This document shows, in pieces, positions 1 to 11,269 of a stretch of DNA of 64,000 nt. Positions within the stretch are counted from its first letter, which is position 1, and every line of letters begins with the position of its first letter. The stretch comes from Tetrapyrgos nigripes (lineage: Eukaryota > Basidiomycota > Agaricomycetes > Agaricales > Campanellaceae), in contig JAACJM010000313.1 in NCBI GenBank assembly GCA_013368315.1, positions 22,997 through 86,996 on the forward strand, in the 5' to 3' direction. The notes below the pieces were generated by a model. The model made no database searches. It was not told the DNA's origin and saw only the letters and a program-made list of their open reading frames with translations. The position numbers were made by a program, and so were the translations under genes.

Positions 1-1790
1 ACATTAAAAAGAAATGTAGAACTGTACAGTAGTAGCTGCGAGTGGTATAAAAGGACTAGTATTTCTCGTAGTTACTCAAGCCACGTACTGTAGAGTATCG
101 GTCATCTCACTAGCGCTAGCTGTAGAGACTGCGAAACACGGACTACGCTTCTACCAAATCTACCTCGCATTGAGTATAAACATAGTGTGTTGGAATCAAT
201 AGTGTTGAATCAAATTTGTTGGTTTTGTGTGTTACCTTTTGTGTGTGTCCTTGGACTTGTGAAATTGGTTATAAGGCATTTGGGCCTACAAATTGTGAAA
301 TTGAAACTGTTGGTTTATACCTTTGTGGACTGGTTATAGTCTGTGTGTGTTTAACTTGTGTGCACTCATGCAAAACCTTACCAAAAACCCCAAAAGTCCT
401 TGTAGTACAAGTGGACTGTTGAGTATTCTGACTACTTGGAACACTTCCACTTTACAATTTGTATAAAAGTCTTTAAGTTTGTGTTTCTTCTACACTTACA
501 CCAAAGACACCTATTACTGGAATGGCAGGCACAAAGATTAGCTAATCTTGGCTATTCATTCTCATGGGAAAAAAGCCAGCCCTTAGACATGGCGTTGTTA
601 GTAACAGACTACCATACATCTACTTTAGTAGATCATCATGATGTCTGTCTAGGAGAGACTATGGTCCATTCTAGTTTTGGCTTCAACTACACCAACATCA
701 CCAGTCAACAAAAGGTGAAGAAGATGGAACTTGAGTTCAAGCCCAAGTCAACCCAGCCATCTTGTACTCCAAAGAAAGCCAGGGAAAAGGAAAATCTCCC
801 ATGCTCTGGGTCTGTCTCTGGCTTCTCTCCATCACCAAACAAACGACATTCTGGATGCAAAGCCTGCCATAGCCATGGAGAGAGTCATGGCTCCAAGTTG
901 GAGTCTTCTCCTTCTTCTACTACCAACACCTCTCAGAAGTAACTGCTCAAGCTTGCGCTCGCAGACTCTCCAATGCAAGTTCACACATACATACTCCTTC
1001 CCTGTCACCATCTCCATCTTTGTCTCTTGCCAAGGGCTGTGGGTCACCCACTGGTAGTGTTACCACTCCTCACAAAAGCACCAGGAAAAAGTTGACACCT
1101 TCTGAATCTCAGTCCTACTCCCTTCCCTCTTCCCTTTCCCCAAATGCAAAGTACCAGTGATCCCATTTCCAGCATCAATTGCCTCACCTACCCTTTCTCC
1201 TCAAGCTTGTTCACATCCAAGCCCAACTCACAAGCCAGTGCCAATGTCACCATGCTCACAAAACTTTTTTTGTGGTGAAGGATGCAATGGAGATGTCTCG
1301 TTCACCTACTTGTACTGGTACCCAGGTATGGTTGCAGAAGGTTTCCGATAGGATGAGGATGGTTTTAGAAGATGGGAAAGACAATGAGAATGGGAAAGAG
1401 ATGGCTCTGTTCGTCATGTGTAACATAGTATATAGGCAAATTAAGTCGACTCAGTCAGCTGCAACCGTTGCTTCTGACATTGACAATTACCTCAGTGTTT
1501 TTCCTTTGTATCACTGGCCAAGATTGTCTATAACCTATGCCCACCCTTTACCAGTTTCAAGGCTCAAGCTGTATGTTTTGTCAACACACCATTAGTGTCT
1601 TTGGCGAATTGACACATCCTGTAGAAGCCATGAGTCGCTTTTGGACGCAGAGACCAACATGAGTGGGCATGCGCGGATACTTTAATATTTGATCCAAAAT
1701 TGCCTCTGAGAGCCTCTTCAATGCGTGATCCCCCAGAGGAAATATCTCTGCTTCCGAAGTCTATGAGTATTTGCGCAATCCAGTCCCACC
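1..1790. other. Unassigned sequence with low-complexity ORFs
   Basis: I recognise no gene here. Open frames at 436-942 and, in another frame, about 950-1600 (+) are rich in Ser, Pro, Thr, Lys and His and show no domain. They could be exons of a degenerate Ser/Pro-rich protein or chance frames. A TATAAAAG-like box near 48-55 followed by repeated pyrimidine-rich stretches could belong to the end of an LTR, but I find no second copy in the window. Confidence 0.3.
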
Positions 1791-2641
1791 TAGGGCTGTG
1801 AGCTGTTACCATATATGGTATTGGCCGTATATTTGACGGTACCTCTATGGAAATGTTAGCCAGCACCCGTACTGTCAGTGAGCAGAGCAACAGGCTTAGA
1901 CGGTATGGTACAGCATGACATACAGTCAAAACAGTATATACAATATATATGGTATGTTGGGCATAAAATACAAGTAAAAGTGAAGCAGGAAGCAACAATT
2001 TTGAGTCGGAAACTTACCTAAGTCTTGCCTGAGTCACTCGCCTTTCAAGCATTGCACTGAAGCGAGCTGCAAAGCATAATTTGAGGTTGGCTGGGCTGGC
2101 TGATTGGGAAAGCAATAGTTTGTATTCTGGAAGGATGAATATTCCCACTACCATATAGGTAGTGGGTTTTACCTCCCAAATGCAGTCAATTTCACACCAA
2201 TGCTGTGTGCATCACATGCTGATTTCCTTTTGGGTGTGTGTTGTCCCACGCTGAACACCTGGTAAGCTTGTTTTGCAACAAAGAAGTGCTTGCCACATGT
2301 TCCTTTCCTATTTGGGGCTCATTTGTGCTCCTCGATCCTCTCTGCTGTTTTGAGAGCTGTACATGAACTATCAGACACATTTCGAATGTCAATATTACTT
2401 CAGATACTATGATTCCAATGTTGTCATTGGTATTTCCAAAACGCTTGGGGGAACAGGAAACAATGATAACTCGCACCTTACTGGTGCAATGGACCCGTTG
2501 AAGTCCAGATCACTTTTTGTGGGGAGTAGGAAGGCTACATTGGTGATTTGATGGACTTGTTTTTAGTTACGCCTTGTTGGTCGTTCCTTACAGATTTAAT
2601 TACTGACATTATTCATTCTCTGATTAAGTTTCCTTACACTG

Positions 2642-3176
2642 TAGGGCTTCACACCATACAGTATCATGGTTATACTGGTACTGTATTACGGGTATGGACC
2701 TGTACTGTACCATACTTTTTTCAAGGCTGTATGACCGTATCTTTTACAGCAGTATATGGGTTGTGACCGTGTACAGGTCAGGTATGCTCACTATCTGTTC
2801 AAAATCAGCAAATATTCCTGAGCCAAAGTTCACTTACCCAGAGTTGAAATGCCCTATAAAGGTGACTATTTGGTCAAATCCTTTCGATTGTTCACTTGCT
2901 AAGATGTCAACGGCATGTAGACAATGACCAAGGTTGATGGAAAGCGTCTCGACAGCGTTGGCAACGCTCGGGCAATGTTATACCAGCCCTAAACTTGACT
3001 GTTAGTATCTTTCTTCACTTTCTTAGCATGATTCACAAATTTTATCTATCAGTACCTACCATAACCTGTAATACTGCCATACCCAGACCATACCGTACTG
3101 TACGATGTTGGATGCAACCAGTATGGTACCTGTACAAATACTGCTGTATCAGTATACTGTATAGTGTGAAGCCCTA
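2642..3176. mobile_element. Nested hAT-type MITE, 535 bp, perfect 8-bp TSD
   Basis: The termini are TAGGGCTTCACAC(C/T)ATACAGTA in inverted orientation. The flanking octamers TTACACTG at 2634-2641 and 3177-3184 are identical, so this is a clean insertion with an 8-bp duplication. The interior is built of GTACTGTA/CCATAC-type motifs in both orientations, as expected for transposase-binding subterminal repeats, and has no coding capacity. It sits inside the 1791-4002 element and is therefore younger. Confidence 0.8.
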
Positions 3177-3480
3177 TTACACTGTGGCTAATGAGGATTC
3201 ACTGGCACTGATGGTAGCAGGCTTTGCTGCTCTGCAAGGGCCAGCCTTGCACTGGTTATTTAAAGTCAGGGTGGTTTAAAACTATGCTGAAGTAGACCAG
3301 GAGCGCTGAAAATTGATGGGTCTATTCCCTTTTTGGGGACTTATCTTACGTATGATATCTGAAAATAGAAGTTTACACAGCCCACCCATACATTGCTGTT
3401 GACAGCTGTACCACATATGGTAATGTACAGTATGTATCCCTGTCCATGCTGTACCATAAACTTTGCTTCAAAAATTCTTG

Positions 3481-3697
3481 ATGAAGGAGATGTGGGCCAC
3501 CACTGCGTGTGGCAATGACGAGGCCCAAAGGAAAGGAAGTGATTGACAAGTGCTAAATGAGCGCTGTCAACTGTTCGGTTCTGGATTCTGAGTCGGAAAT
3601 TAGTGAGAAAATCTAGAGAAAATCGAATATTTAAGTTGCATAGCCATGCACAGAAGCCTCAGGTTATAAGAACAAGTCCCTACAGGACCTCGTAACA
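3481..3697 (-). repeat. TGTTACGAGG repeat family, copy 1
   Basis: Read on the minus strand it begins TGTTACGAGGTCC, followed by a hairpin-capable GAGGnCCT/AGGGnCTC stretch and TTATAACCTGA, and ends near CCACATCTCCTTCAT. An inverted homologue lies at 6500-6726 (+) and a shorter piece at 3874-3934. The TGTTA start could be an LTR terminus, but I see no matching ...TAACA end or TSD, so the class stays open. Confidence 0.65.
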
Positions 3698-3873
3698 CTG
3701 TAACCCTCATGGAAGGTGAGCAGCAATGAGCAAGTGTAAAGGATGATGAACATCAAATGGGCATTGCAGACCACACATTTTTGCAACAACAACTGGTGAC
3801 TGGTGATGAAATGGCACCAGTAATGAAGAAACGGCATACCGGCATGACTGGAGCTTGAATAGGAGATGCATTG

Positions 3874-3934
3874 AGCATAGCCACATGCAGGAGTGTCAGG
3901 TTATAAGAACAAGACCCTAAAGGGCCTCGTAACA
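3874..3934 (-). repeat. TGTTACGAGG repeat family, short copy 2
   Basis: About 60 bp matching the TGTTACGAGG end of the copies at 3481-3697 and 6500-6726, including the hairpin AAGACCCTAAAGGGCCTCGT. Only the terminal part is present. Confidence 0.6.
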
Positions 3935-4002
3935 GTACAGCACCCATCACCATCGAACCATTACCGTATGAGCTGTATGTACAACAATGGTTCACAGCCC
4001 TA

Positions 4003-4685
4003 GTCCCACTGTCAGAGTCTCTCAATCCTGAAGAAGCTGATGGAATGTGTTGGAAACAAATGACCTCATGTGGAAATCTCTGTTTCAAATTTTAAACCCC
4101 CCTTGCCAGGACCAGCTGATCGATCGGTGGGATACGTCCCTCTCCTCCCTCTGGTCGGAGTCGGGGATCTACTATGCCCTAGTATGCCATCAATTTGCCT
4201 GTCTGCTCATGCACTCAGACAAGATCTCTGTGTTGAGATGGGGAAGGTCAGATAAGTGTGCCAATGAGTCATTACTATTATAATATCAGTACAGTGCATG
4301 TAAGTACTATTACAATATCATTACATAGGCGGGTACTTAGTAGGTTCTCAATGTTGAGTTGTTCAGTGGCAGCTATAGTACTAGTGATCAACCATGCTAG
4401 CAGCAGGTATTAGTGGAAAAAGTACTGAAGATTGTTTGACAAGATTCTATACAGGATATGTTTTCTATACATGAGGTGTCATCCTTCGCTTAAGAAAAAG
4501 TGTATAGAAATTTGAAGTACCTACTATACCTACTATACTTCTATACTCACTATAAAACAGTTATTTTACTGATGCTCTGCACCAGCACACACACCGATGA
4601 ATACCGAGCTCCAACAACCCATTTCCTCTACCATATTTCATATATAGGTTTAGAAATAGAGATGAAAATAGCAAGGGAAAGATAC
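4003..4685. other. Non-coding spacer with an orphan TIR-like end
   Basis: No gene seen. Near 4535-4580 the sequence ends ...TATACTTCTATACTCACTATAAA...TTTTACTGATG, which resembles the right terminus of the 5800-8547 element. It may be the remnant of a second member of that family whose left end I could not find. Confidence 0.35.
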
Positions 4686-4807
4686 AAAAAGAGAAGCGGA
4701 ACGAAAAAGACGCCAGGGAAAGTGGGACGCATACTCCAGTCTCTATTCCTATCCCCAGGGTTTACTGTCCCTAGTGGCAACACCAGCGTCAGCACTATTT
4801 CAATTTC

Positions 4808-5479
4808 TAATTGCTCCATCTTCGACCACGAGTCAGCATGATGTAATGGTATGGGGGTGTCGCGGCGGCCTCTAAAGAGGTCACCCAAAAGAAGATGACA
4901 TTAGGATGAAGGAGAATGGCTATACTATGACATTCATTTAATATAAGTACTACTAAAAGCTGTAGTAAGGTGACATTAAAAACCTGCAGGGGAAAACCAC
5001 TTGGGAGAAAGCCCTCTCATCAGGAAAAGTCTGCCTCTACTCGGGTGTGAAAATGAAGAGGGTGGGAAGGGTGGGTGAACGAAAGGATTCTCGAGTGAGT
5101 GGCTAGCGAATGAGAGAATAAAACTAAGGAGTAAGGACATAACAACTGAGAATATAAAGATGTAGTTGAAACACAGAGATAAATTTGAGAGTTGGGAGTA
5201 AGAGGATGTATTAGAGGAGGAAGTAAGAGAAAGGATGTGTGAGAGATGGGAGTAAGATGACATGTTAGAGAATGCGTGGTTGTAAGGATACTCATGTCTT
5301 CACCAGTGTTTGACCGGATCACGAAACATGAGTGAGGATGGTTCAATCTCCATAGTAAAACCATATTGATGTGCGAACCAAGAGAGGATTCTATGTGATG
5401 GAGAGAAGAGATATAGGAAAGTGAATGACTCTGCGAAGTACTCACAATTAGACTATTTTAAACAAACTTTAAACACGAC
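4808..5479. other. Insert in copy A absent from copy B (~0.67 kb)
   Basis: In copy B the sequence runs straight from ...GCACTATTTCCATTTCTG to CCTATTTCCATC; in copy A about 670 bp lie between the equivalents. The insert has no convincing ORF, TIR or target duplication. On the minus strand it begins near GTGAGTACTTCGCAGAG and has a purine-rich middle. It may be a fragment of a larger element. Confidence 0.5.
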
Positions 5480-6499
5480 TGTTCCTATTTCCGTCATCAC
5501 CAAGACCAACGCAAATACAAGCCCATTCCTGTACTCCGAGCACTCGTACGCAATATCCAATTATCCATCATCCAACGCTCAATGGTATAACCCACTAGCT
5601 TCACACATACAACCATGGGATAAGGACAGAATGAGAAAAAAGAAACAAAACATAAGTAGGAAGGAGAATAAGGAACAAGGGGGGAAAAGGAAGTAAACAA
5701 AAAGAAAAGAAAGAGAAAAGAAGAACCGAGAACTATCAAACCGACAAATGAACAGCGAGAGTAGAGGCAGAAGTAGAAGCTGCAACACCATATGCGACTA
5801 CATCAGTAGACTTGCACGTTTATAGAGCAGTATAGTGGTGTATAGTAGCATATAGAGCACATAGACCCATACCTTCCATGTAATCTGAATATGTATATCT
5901 CTCTATACCAATGTATAGAGGGTATACAGACCTTCTGTCCTGGCTTTGTGAATTTACTATACATCTCTATATGTACTATGCCAGGCTTCAGAAATCCATT
6001 TGAATTCCTCACTGATCATTTGCATTGTCGGACGCATGGTAAACAGCATTAAGGGAAAAAGAACAATGTATTCATGGGCAGTAGTTCACTACAAGCAAGT
6101 ATGTATCAATACACGGCGCAGCGTACATGGAAAACAAGTATACAGATGATGACAAACATGAGAGGCTCTGAAACGGACAGGAATAGAAAGGATATCAGGC
6201 GCATGAGATTACCTTCGTAATGCCAGCACAGGGAATGACGACTGAGCTGATATGGAAAAGAATAGAAAGTACGCACCTAACCAGTGCAATGTCAGTGTCG
6301 AGAACCATGGCACCAATGCTGTGACTGCTATGCAGTTGATGTTGTAGAACGTAGGTAAAGACTGGGAATTGCAGACATCAGTCAAAAATCTGGTGAGGAA
6401 TGTATGGAGATGCACCATGAGACCAAGAGACAAGTAGACACACTACAAGATATGCATAGACATGTTAGACAGTTGGTATTGCATATATATATGAGGGAA

Positions 6500-6726
6500 T
6501 GTTACGAGGCCCTTTAGGGTCTCGTTCTTATAATCTGACGTTTCTGCGTGTGGCTATGCAATTTGGATATATGCTTTTTTCGAGATTTTCTTACTAATTT
6601 CCGGCTCGGAGTTTAATAGGAGCCGGTACCGAATAGTTGTCAGTTGACGGCGCTCATTTAGCGCTCGCACTCACTCTTTTTGGGCCTTGTTATTGCCACA
6701 CGCAGTGGTGGCCCACATCTCCTTCA
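6500..6726 (+). repeat. TGTTACGAGG repeat family, copy 3
   Basis: Plus-strand copy of the repeat seen on the minus strand at 3481-3697, starting TGTTACGAGGCCC at 6500 and ending in CCACATCTCCTTCAT. The two long copies are clearly diverged, so they are old or come from different source elements. Confidence 0.65.
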
Positions 6727-6984
6727 TACATACAAAACTCCTTGTGGTGCTTCAAGGCAGCCAGGACACACTGCTCCAATCTAAGTACAGCTGAGAACGA
6801 AGATTTGAACAGACATTGGCCAAGAGGTACAGAAACTTACAACGAGCATGTCTAGACCTCGTGGTGGGAAGGGAGATAGAGCCTGGTGCATCAGAGATGG
6901 CAATTGGCTGGGAGTTAGAGGCAGAATGGGAGAGGAAAGACGAAAAGGAGATTAGTCAAAGTCGAACATCACGGGACCTTGTTG

Positions 6985-7925
6985 AGAGTGGCACAGCGGG
7001 GCGCGGAGCATATTTGCCAGCCAGTTTGGTGCATTCTTAAATGACAGATACTGTAGTATTTCGACCGTAAGTTCGTCGATATTGAGCGTTACGCGATCTC
7101 TTTAGTCTGCATCAAGTTCATTTACCATATTAGGAAGGGTGCCGGCGAAGCCGGCGCTCCCACGACCCTTTTATGGTAAGAAGGCACCCAAAAATCCCTT
7201 TGTTATGCGTTACGAAAAGCGTTTTTGACCAAGTTCGTGGGGGGTGGGTGACACGTTACGCGAACTTACGGTCGAAATACTACAGTAGTTCACATGATTT
7301 TGGGTGAGATAAAATCCATTGTATTTACTGCTAAAAAACCGGGTCGCAAAAGCTCAAATTATGCGCTTAAGCTTTTCCGTGCTAAACTTTTTATTCATTC
7401 ATGACCAAAAAAGAGGAAGTAAATAGTATTTGAGTTTTGATTTGTAAGAAAATGCGCAAAAGTTATGATCAGTATTTGTGTGCCGGATTCCGGCGAGTAA
7501 AATGAATTCACTGGGGCATTGAAAAACACAAACTTAAATTACCAATTTTTCTCAACAGCCGGGCATACTCCATATGGAATATCGGCCTCAAATCGGTGCC
7601 ATATGGAGTAGGTCCGGTGGCGAGCAAAAATCTGTCATTTAAGTTTAGATTTTTCCCATCCGCAGTGCTTTTCCTTTTACTCGCCGGAATCCGGCACACA
7701 AATAGTGATCATACCTTTTTCGCATTTTCTCACAAATCAAAATTCGAATACTATTTGCTTCCCTTTTTTGGTCATGAATGAATAAAAAGTTTAGCATGGA
7801 AAAACTTGAGCGCATAATTTGAGCTTTTGCGATCCCTTTTTTGCCAGCTAATACAATCAATTTTATCTCACCAAAAATCGTGAGAGTGCACAAAAATGGC
7901 TGGCAAATATGCGCTGTGTGGATGC
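6985..7925. repeat. Long imperfect foldback (giant hairpin)
   Basis: The sequence from about 7290 to 7530 pairs with the reverse complement of about 7640-7890. Arms share blocks such as TTTATTCATTCATGACCAAA, TGTGCCGGATTCCGGCGAGT and GCTCAAATTATGCGCT. The centre holds ACTCCATATGG...CCATATGGAGT. The outer arms continue as CATATTTGCCAGCCA (left, about 7008) against TGGCTGGCAAATATG (right, about 7895). The left arm is interrupted by the MITE at 7049-7287. Arms are roughly 85% alike by eye. There is no coding capacity. Confidence 0.85.
7049..7287. mobile_element. TA-flanked MITE (Tc1/mariner-like ends)
   Basis: A perfect 25-bp terminal inverted repeat beginning CTGTAGTATTTCGACCGTAA (7051-7075 and the reverse complement at 7261-7285) is bounded by TA on both sides, as in Tc1/mariner insertions. 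The interior of about 190 bp holds a short GC-rich palindrome (GTGCCGGCGAAGCCGGCGC near 7140). It interrupts the left arm of the surrounding foldback, so it arrived after the foldback formed. The transposase source is not in the window: the Tc1 element at 36681 has different ends. Confidence 0.82.
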
Positions 7926-8584
7926 ATGTCGGAGTTTGAAACAAGTTTAGGGCAGGCATTTTTCACTTCGGTTTTGGAATTCCTATGCAGACGCGTCGAC
8001 CTTTTACCATGCGACGTTGAACCAGTGTGCTATTTCTTGTACATACCCGAGCCCGCTTCAGCCTTTGGGGTTGTTCTAGGATCCAGGAATGATTGTACTT
8101 CTCTGGAAATGTTGCTACTGACGGCCTGAGGTGGTCAGTAATTCAGTACTTCTACTTCTCTTCGACTCTCATGCCTCTATATATGTGACACCAGTGCGAA
8201 TTTCAATGACACTGTACATCAATTCCAGTGTAGGCACGTATGCTGATACATCCTGAGGTGTTTTGCTACCCGCAAAAATGACTCAGAGAAACTTGTGCAT
8301 GTTATTGATAGTGGGGCTGTTATATATACCCCTATCGGCCAGTAGAGGTCCAGTGATATATACTGTTAATTAGGATACATTTGGACGCAGGAGCTTTCTA
8401 GTAGCAGACAATTTTGTAGGGAGTAAACTTTCTATACAGCTATACAACACTCAAACCACACAAAATGTATCGAAGTGTATAGAGAATTTGGTTCTCCATG
8501 TGGACTATACTTCTATACGCTCTATAAATGTGTTAATTTACTGATGTGTCCAGCACTCTATGGTCACCAACAGCAGCGAAACTC

Positions 8585-9200
8585 ACACTGGTATAAACAC
8601 TCGTCCCCCAAACGTATTCATATAAATGAATACTAACTCTCCACTGACGCCAAAGTCACATAGTTTGATGTGCCTATAATGGAAAACGACGAGTTGGAGG
8701 TTTCGATGTCTTTTTCGTGGTTTATTTTCTTGTGAAATGTGAGGGGGGGAGGGAAAGGGAGAGCAAGGAGGGGGGGAAGGGGGGGGGACAGTTAAGGGGA
8801 TGGAGGGCAGAGCAATGCGCAAAGAGAGAGGAAAAGAAGAACAGTAGTTAGCGACGATGTCAACGGCAACGAGAGAGGAGGGAAAAAGACACTGAAACAG
8901 GAAATGTGAAAGTAAGAATGAAAGAACGAAGGAAAATTAGCCGCAGTGAAGGTGCGAGACGGGAGGGAGAGATGGTAGAAGGATGCCAAACTGTGTAAAA
9001 AGCGGAAGAAACCAAAAACCTTAGAACTCATGCAAGATGAGACCCACCTCAATCCACTTCATACACATACGTATATTGGGCTCTTACAGGTATGCTCCAT
9101 AGGACGCAATGATCCAGCTTCCATTGGTGACGTTATTCTTGGAGTGCAAGTATGAAGTAGAGACTATTTTACTATGAACTATGTACCATCCGACATCTCG
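8585..9200 (-). pseudogene. MAPKK-like kinase pseudogene, block 2 of copy A
   Basis: Two separated pieces of a dual-specificity MAP kinase kinase. At about 9175-9060 a frame reads SYGAYL, then a stop, then EPNIRMCM, matching the hinge region (YGAF...P.I.ICMEFM) of fungal Ste7-type kinases. At 8672-8600, after an intron-like acceptor CCATTATAG, it reads HIKLCDFGVSGELV, which contains the DFG metal-binding motif and the MAPKK-type VSG sequence. The activation loop then loses frame. There is no catalytic HRD loop and no C-lobe, so this cannot encode an active kinase. It is a tandem relative of the block at 9868-11745. MAPKK identity is inferred from these motifs. Confidence 0.6.
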
Positions 9201-10202
9201 TTTTAAGTTTACCCCTATTCGTTCGCGGCTTGACGCATCACCAACAGCGAAGCCAACACCAAAGACCATTGCCATCCCCAATCCAGGAATAGGAGTATGG
9301 GAGGATTGAAGAGAAATAGATATAGACGTAACGAAATCACAAAGCGAAGAAAAGAAAAGAAGAAAAAAGAATAGAATAAAAACAGAACTTTGTGCGAAAG
9401 ACAGAAAAGCATCGGGACCGTCCGTGGCTGACAAAAACCAGCAGAAGCATTAACATCGACAATATTACTGCCGACATCAGCGCCAGCAGTATCATCACCA
9501 TAGTCGACACTGAAACCAGGACCGAAGCTATGCTGAGCATTTGGCAACCAAGCTCCAAAACCCAACACTAAACTCGCATCTTCAGCTCGTGAACCCAACC
9601 TCCCCTTCACCCTTCTTTTACCCTCCTTCACTACTTTGACACCCGATGCCTGACCCCCGCCCCCCCGTTTCAAAAAAGAAAAGAAGAAAGAAAGAAAGAA
9701 AAGTACACCACTCAAACCCCAAACCCCACCCTTCGCAACAAAGACGAACCTCGAAAAGCAATTGAAACTCGAACTCACACCTGAAACCAGACCGACCCCA
9801 CCCTTCACAAAAACCCCAAACCACGCCCCCCGAAACTCCAAGAGGAAGGAAAACGAAAACTAGGGTTGATACAAACACTCTTCCCCCCAAACATATTCGC
9901 GAAAACTGTTCACTAGCTTCTCCGCTGACACCAGGGTTGCATGGTGCAATGTCTTCGGAGAAGGAGAGGATGTTGGAGGGGGGCACGGCAGGCAAAGCAG
10001 CGCGCAAAGAGAGAAGAAAAAGAAAGAACAGTAGTTAGCGACAACGTCAACGGCAACGAGAGAGCGGGGGGGAAAGCCATGGAAAACAGAAACAATAAAT
10101 TGAGAACCAAAGAGAATTAGCTGTAGTCATAGCCATGTTGTAGCCATGGCTGTGTACATAGACATAGACATAAAGCCAAGGAAACTCACCGTGATGTATA
10201 AC

Positions 10203-11269
10203 TAGGGAATAGCGCGGGTTCACGGGTAATTGGCGGGTCAGGGGGTACGGGTTTGACGGGTACGGGTACGGGTAAGGTTTTATCAACCTGCATCAAACCC
10301 GCGACCCGCCGCACGGGTAATCAGACCTGCCAGTACTGGGGGCCGCCGCTGTCGGCACTACCTTTGAAAATTTAGAAACTGTATAGTTTACCAGACTCGT
10401 ACATAGTCACATACCTACGAGATGTACTGTAGCAACAACAAAAAAAAAAAACCTTCTCCTCTTCCTCTCTCAATGGCACCTCGCCCTGAGCCACCCGTTC
10501 CACAGCATCTGCAAACTACGGACAAAAAGCGGAAGGCCTGCTTCACCTGTTGCGTCAAAGGTGAGTTTGTCAATTCGACTTAACGGCTAGGCTACTCATC
10601 TTTACATAGAAGCATAATCGTTTCGATGATTTACCAGCACTTAAACCCCCTAAGGCAGGCGAGCTTGGTGACGAGCTTGATCGTTACCTCAGCACAGACG
10701 TCGAAGCTACGGACGACGTTCTCGGATGGTGGTATGGAAGGAAGAAAGATTTCCCTACTCTTTATCGTATGGGACTGGATTACCTGACTATACCCGGTGC
10801 GTTCACTATCTTCAACTCATATATCTTGTCTAATTAATATTACCTCTAGCAACTTCGACAGACGTTGAGCGTGTATTCAGTAGGGGTCGATTCCTTCTAC
10901 CCTATGTTCGCAATCGGCTTTCTGCTGATACAACACGCGCTCTTATGTGCCTTCGGCAATGGAGTTTGATGGGGCTTATACAAGATGAGGATGTAATGAC
11001 CGTTGCAAAGCTGCCAGAGATTGAGGTTAGTGATTAAAACGCAGAGGATATTGAGATGCCAGAGGTTTACGATGATATCGTAGACGTACTCAGTGATATG
11101 TAGCTAAGTAGTATATAAATGTACCCGGCATATACCCGTATCCCGTGGGTTTTGCTTCTGACCCGTCTGCCCCGCTGCTACCCTTGACCCGTCATCACGG
11201 GTACGGGTTTTGGCGGGTACGGGTACGGGTCAGAAAATTTGACCCGCGGGATACCCGTACTGTTCCCTA
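10203..11269 (+). mobile_element. hAT element, internally deleted, perfect TSD and known empty site
   Basis: The 8-bp duplication TGTATAAC (10195-10202 and 11270-11277) flanks TAGGGAATAG...CTGTTCCCTA. Copy B of the segmental duplication has the uninterrupted site GATGTATAACCCCATCC at 48523-48538. Subterminal regions are dense in ACGGGT/GGCGGGT repeats on both sides (10215-10320 and 11125-11260). It encodes only the N-terminal exon and the C-terminal dimerisation region of a hAT transposase, so it is a deletion derivative needing help in trans. Confidence 0.92.
10473..11037 (+). pseudogene. hAT transposase remnant (N-terminus plus dimerisation domain)
   Basis: Exon 1 (10473-10560) encodes MAPRPEPPVPQHLQ..., like the start of the hAT fragment at 45606 (-). 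Introns of about 50 nt follow with GT-AG ends. The later exons read YLSTDVEA...LGWW...FPTLYRMGLDYL and, after an intron, ATSTDVERVFSRGR...RNRLSADTTRALMCLRQW. This is the hAT C-terminal dimerisation signature (LSIPATSxxxERxFSxxG...). The BED zinc finger and the whole DDE catalytic core are absent, so the product has no transposase activity, though it could in principle still dimerise. Confidence 0.85.

Larger units (their letters stand above)
1791..4002. mobile_element. Non-autonomous hAT-type element (2.2 kb) with 8-bp TSD
   Basis: Both ends read TAGGGCTGTGA(G/A)C inward: 1791 on the plus strand, and the reverse complement ending at 4002. The flanks are GTCCCACC (1783-1790) and GTCCCACT (4003-4010), a 7/8 match to the 8-bp target duplication typical of hAT elements. 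There is no transposase ORF inside. Subterminal motifs such as GTATGGTA and TACAGTAT recur near both ends (about 1800-1960 and 3395-3470). The interior carries a nested hAT MITE (2642-3176) and two copies of another repeat. The TIR and TSD are seen directly; the superfamily call follows from TSD length and the TAGGG terminus. Confidence 0.72.
5800..8547. mobile_element. 2.75-kb TIR element of unknown superfamily
   Basis: It is delimited exactly by comparison with copy B, where GCGAC runs directly into CGTCCAGCAC. The ends are inverted: ACATCAGTA...TTTATAGAGC...GTATAG from 5800, and the reverse complement ACATCAGTA...TTTATAGAGCGTATAG ending at 8547. TATAG-rich subterminal repeats follow at both ends. 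No clear target duplication is visible and there is no transposase ORF. It contains a TGTTACGAGG repeat (6500-6726) and a large foldback (about 6985-7925). The insertion and TIR are direct observations; the superfamily is unknown. Confidence 0.7.

Noticed and set aside
436..942. 168-codon frame with several CxxC/His residues near 840-880
   Set aside because: No spacing typical of a zinc finger family, no homologue recognised and low-complexity surroundings; left as unassigned.
9215..9841. 208-codon open frame (-), rich in Phe/Ser/Gly, also present at 47577-48291
   Set aside because: Its conservation comes from the segmental duplication, not selection. Composition follows polypurine tracts, there is no domain, and the frame crosses the decayed MAPKK region.
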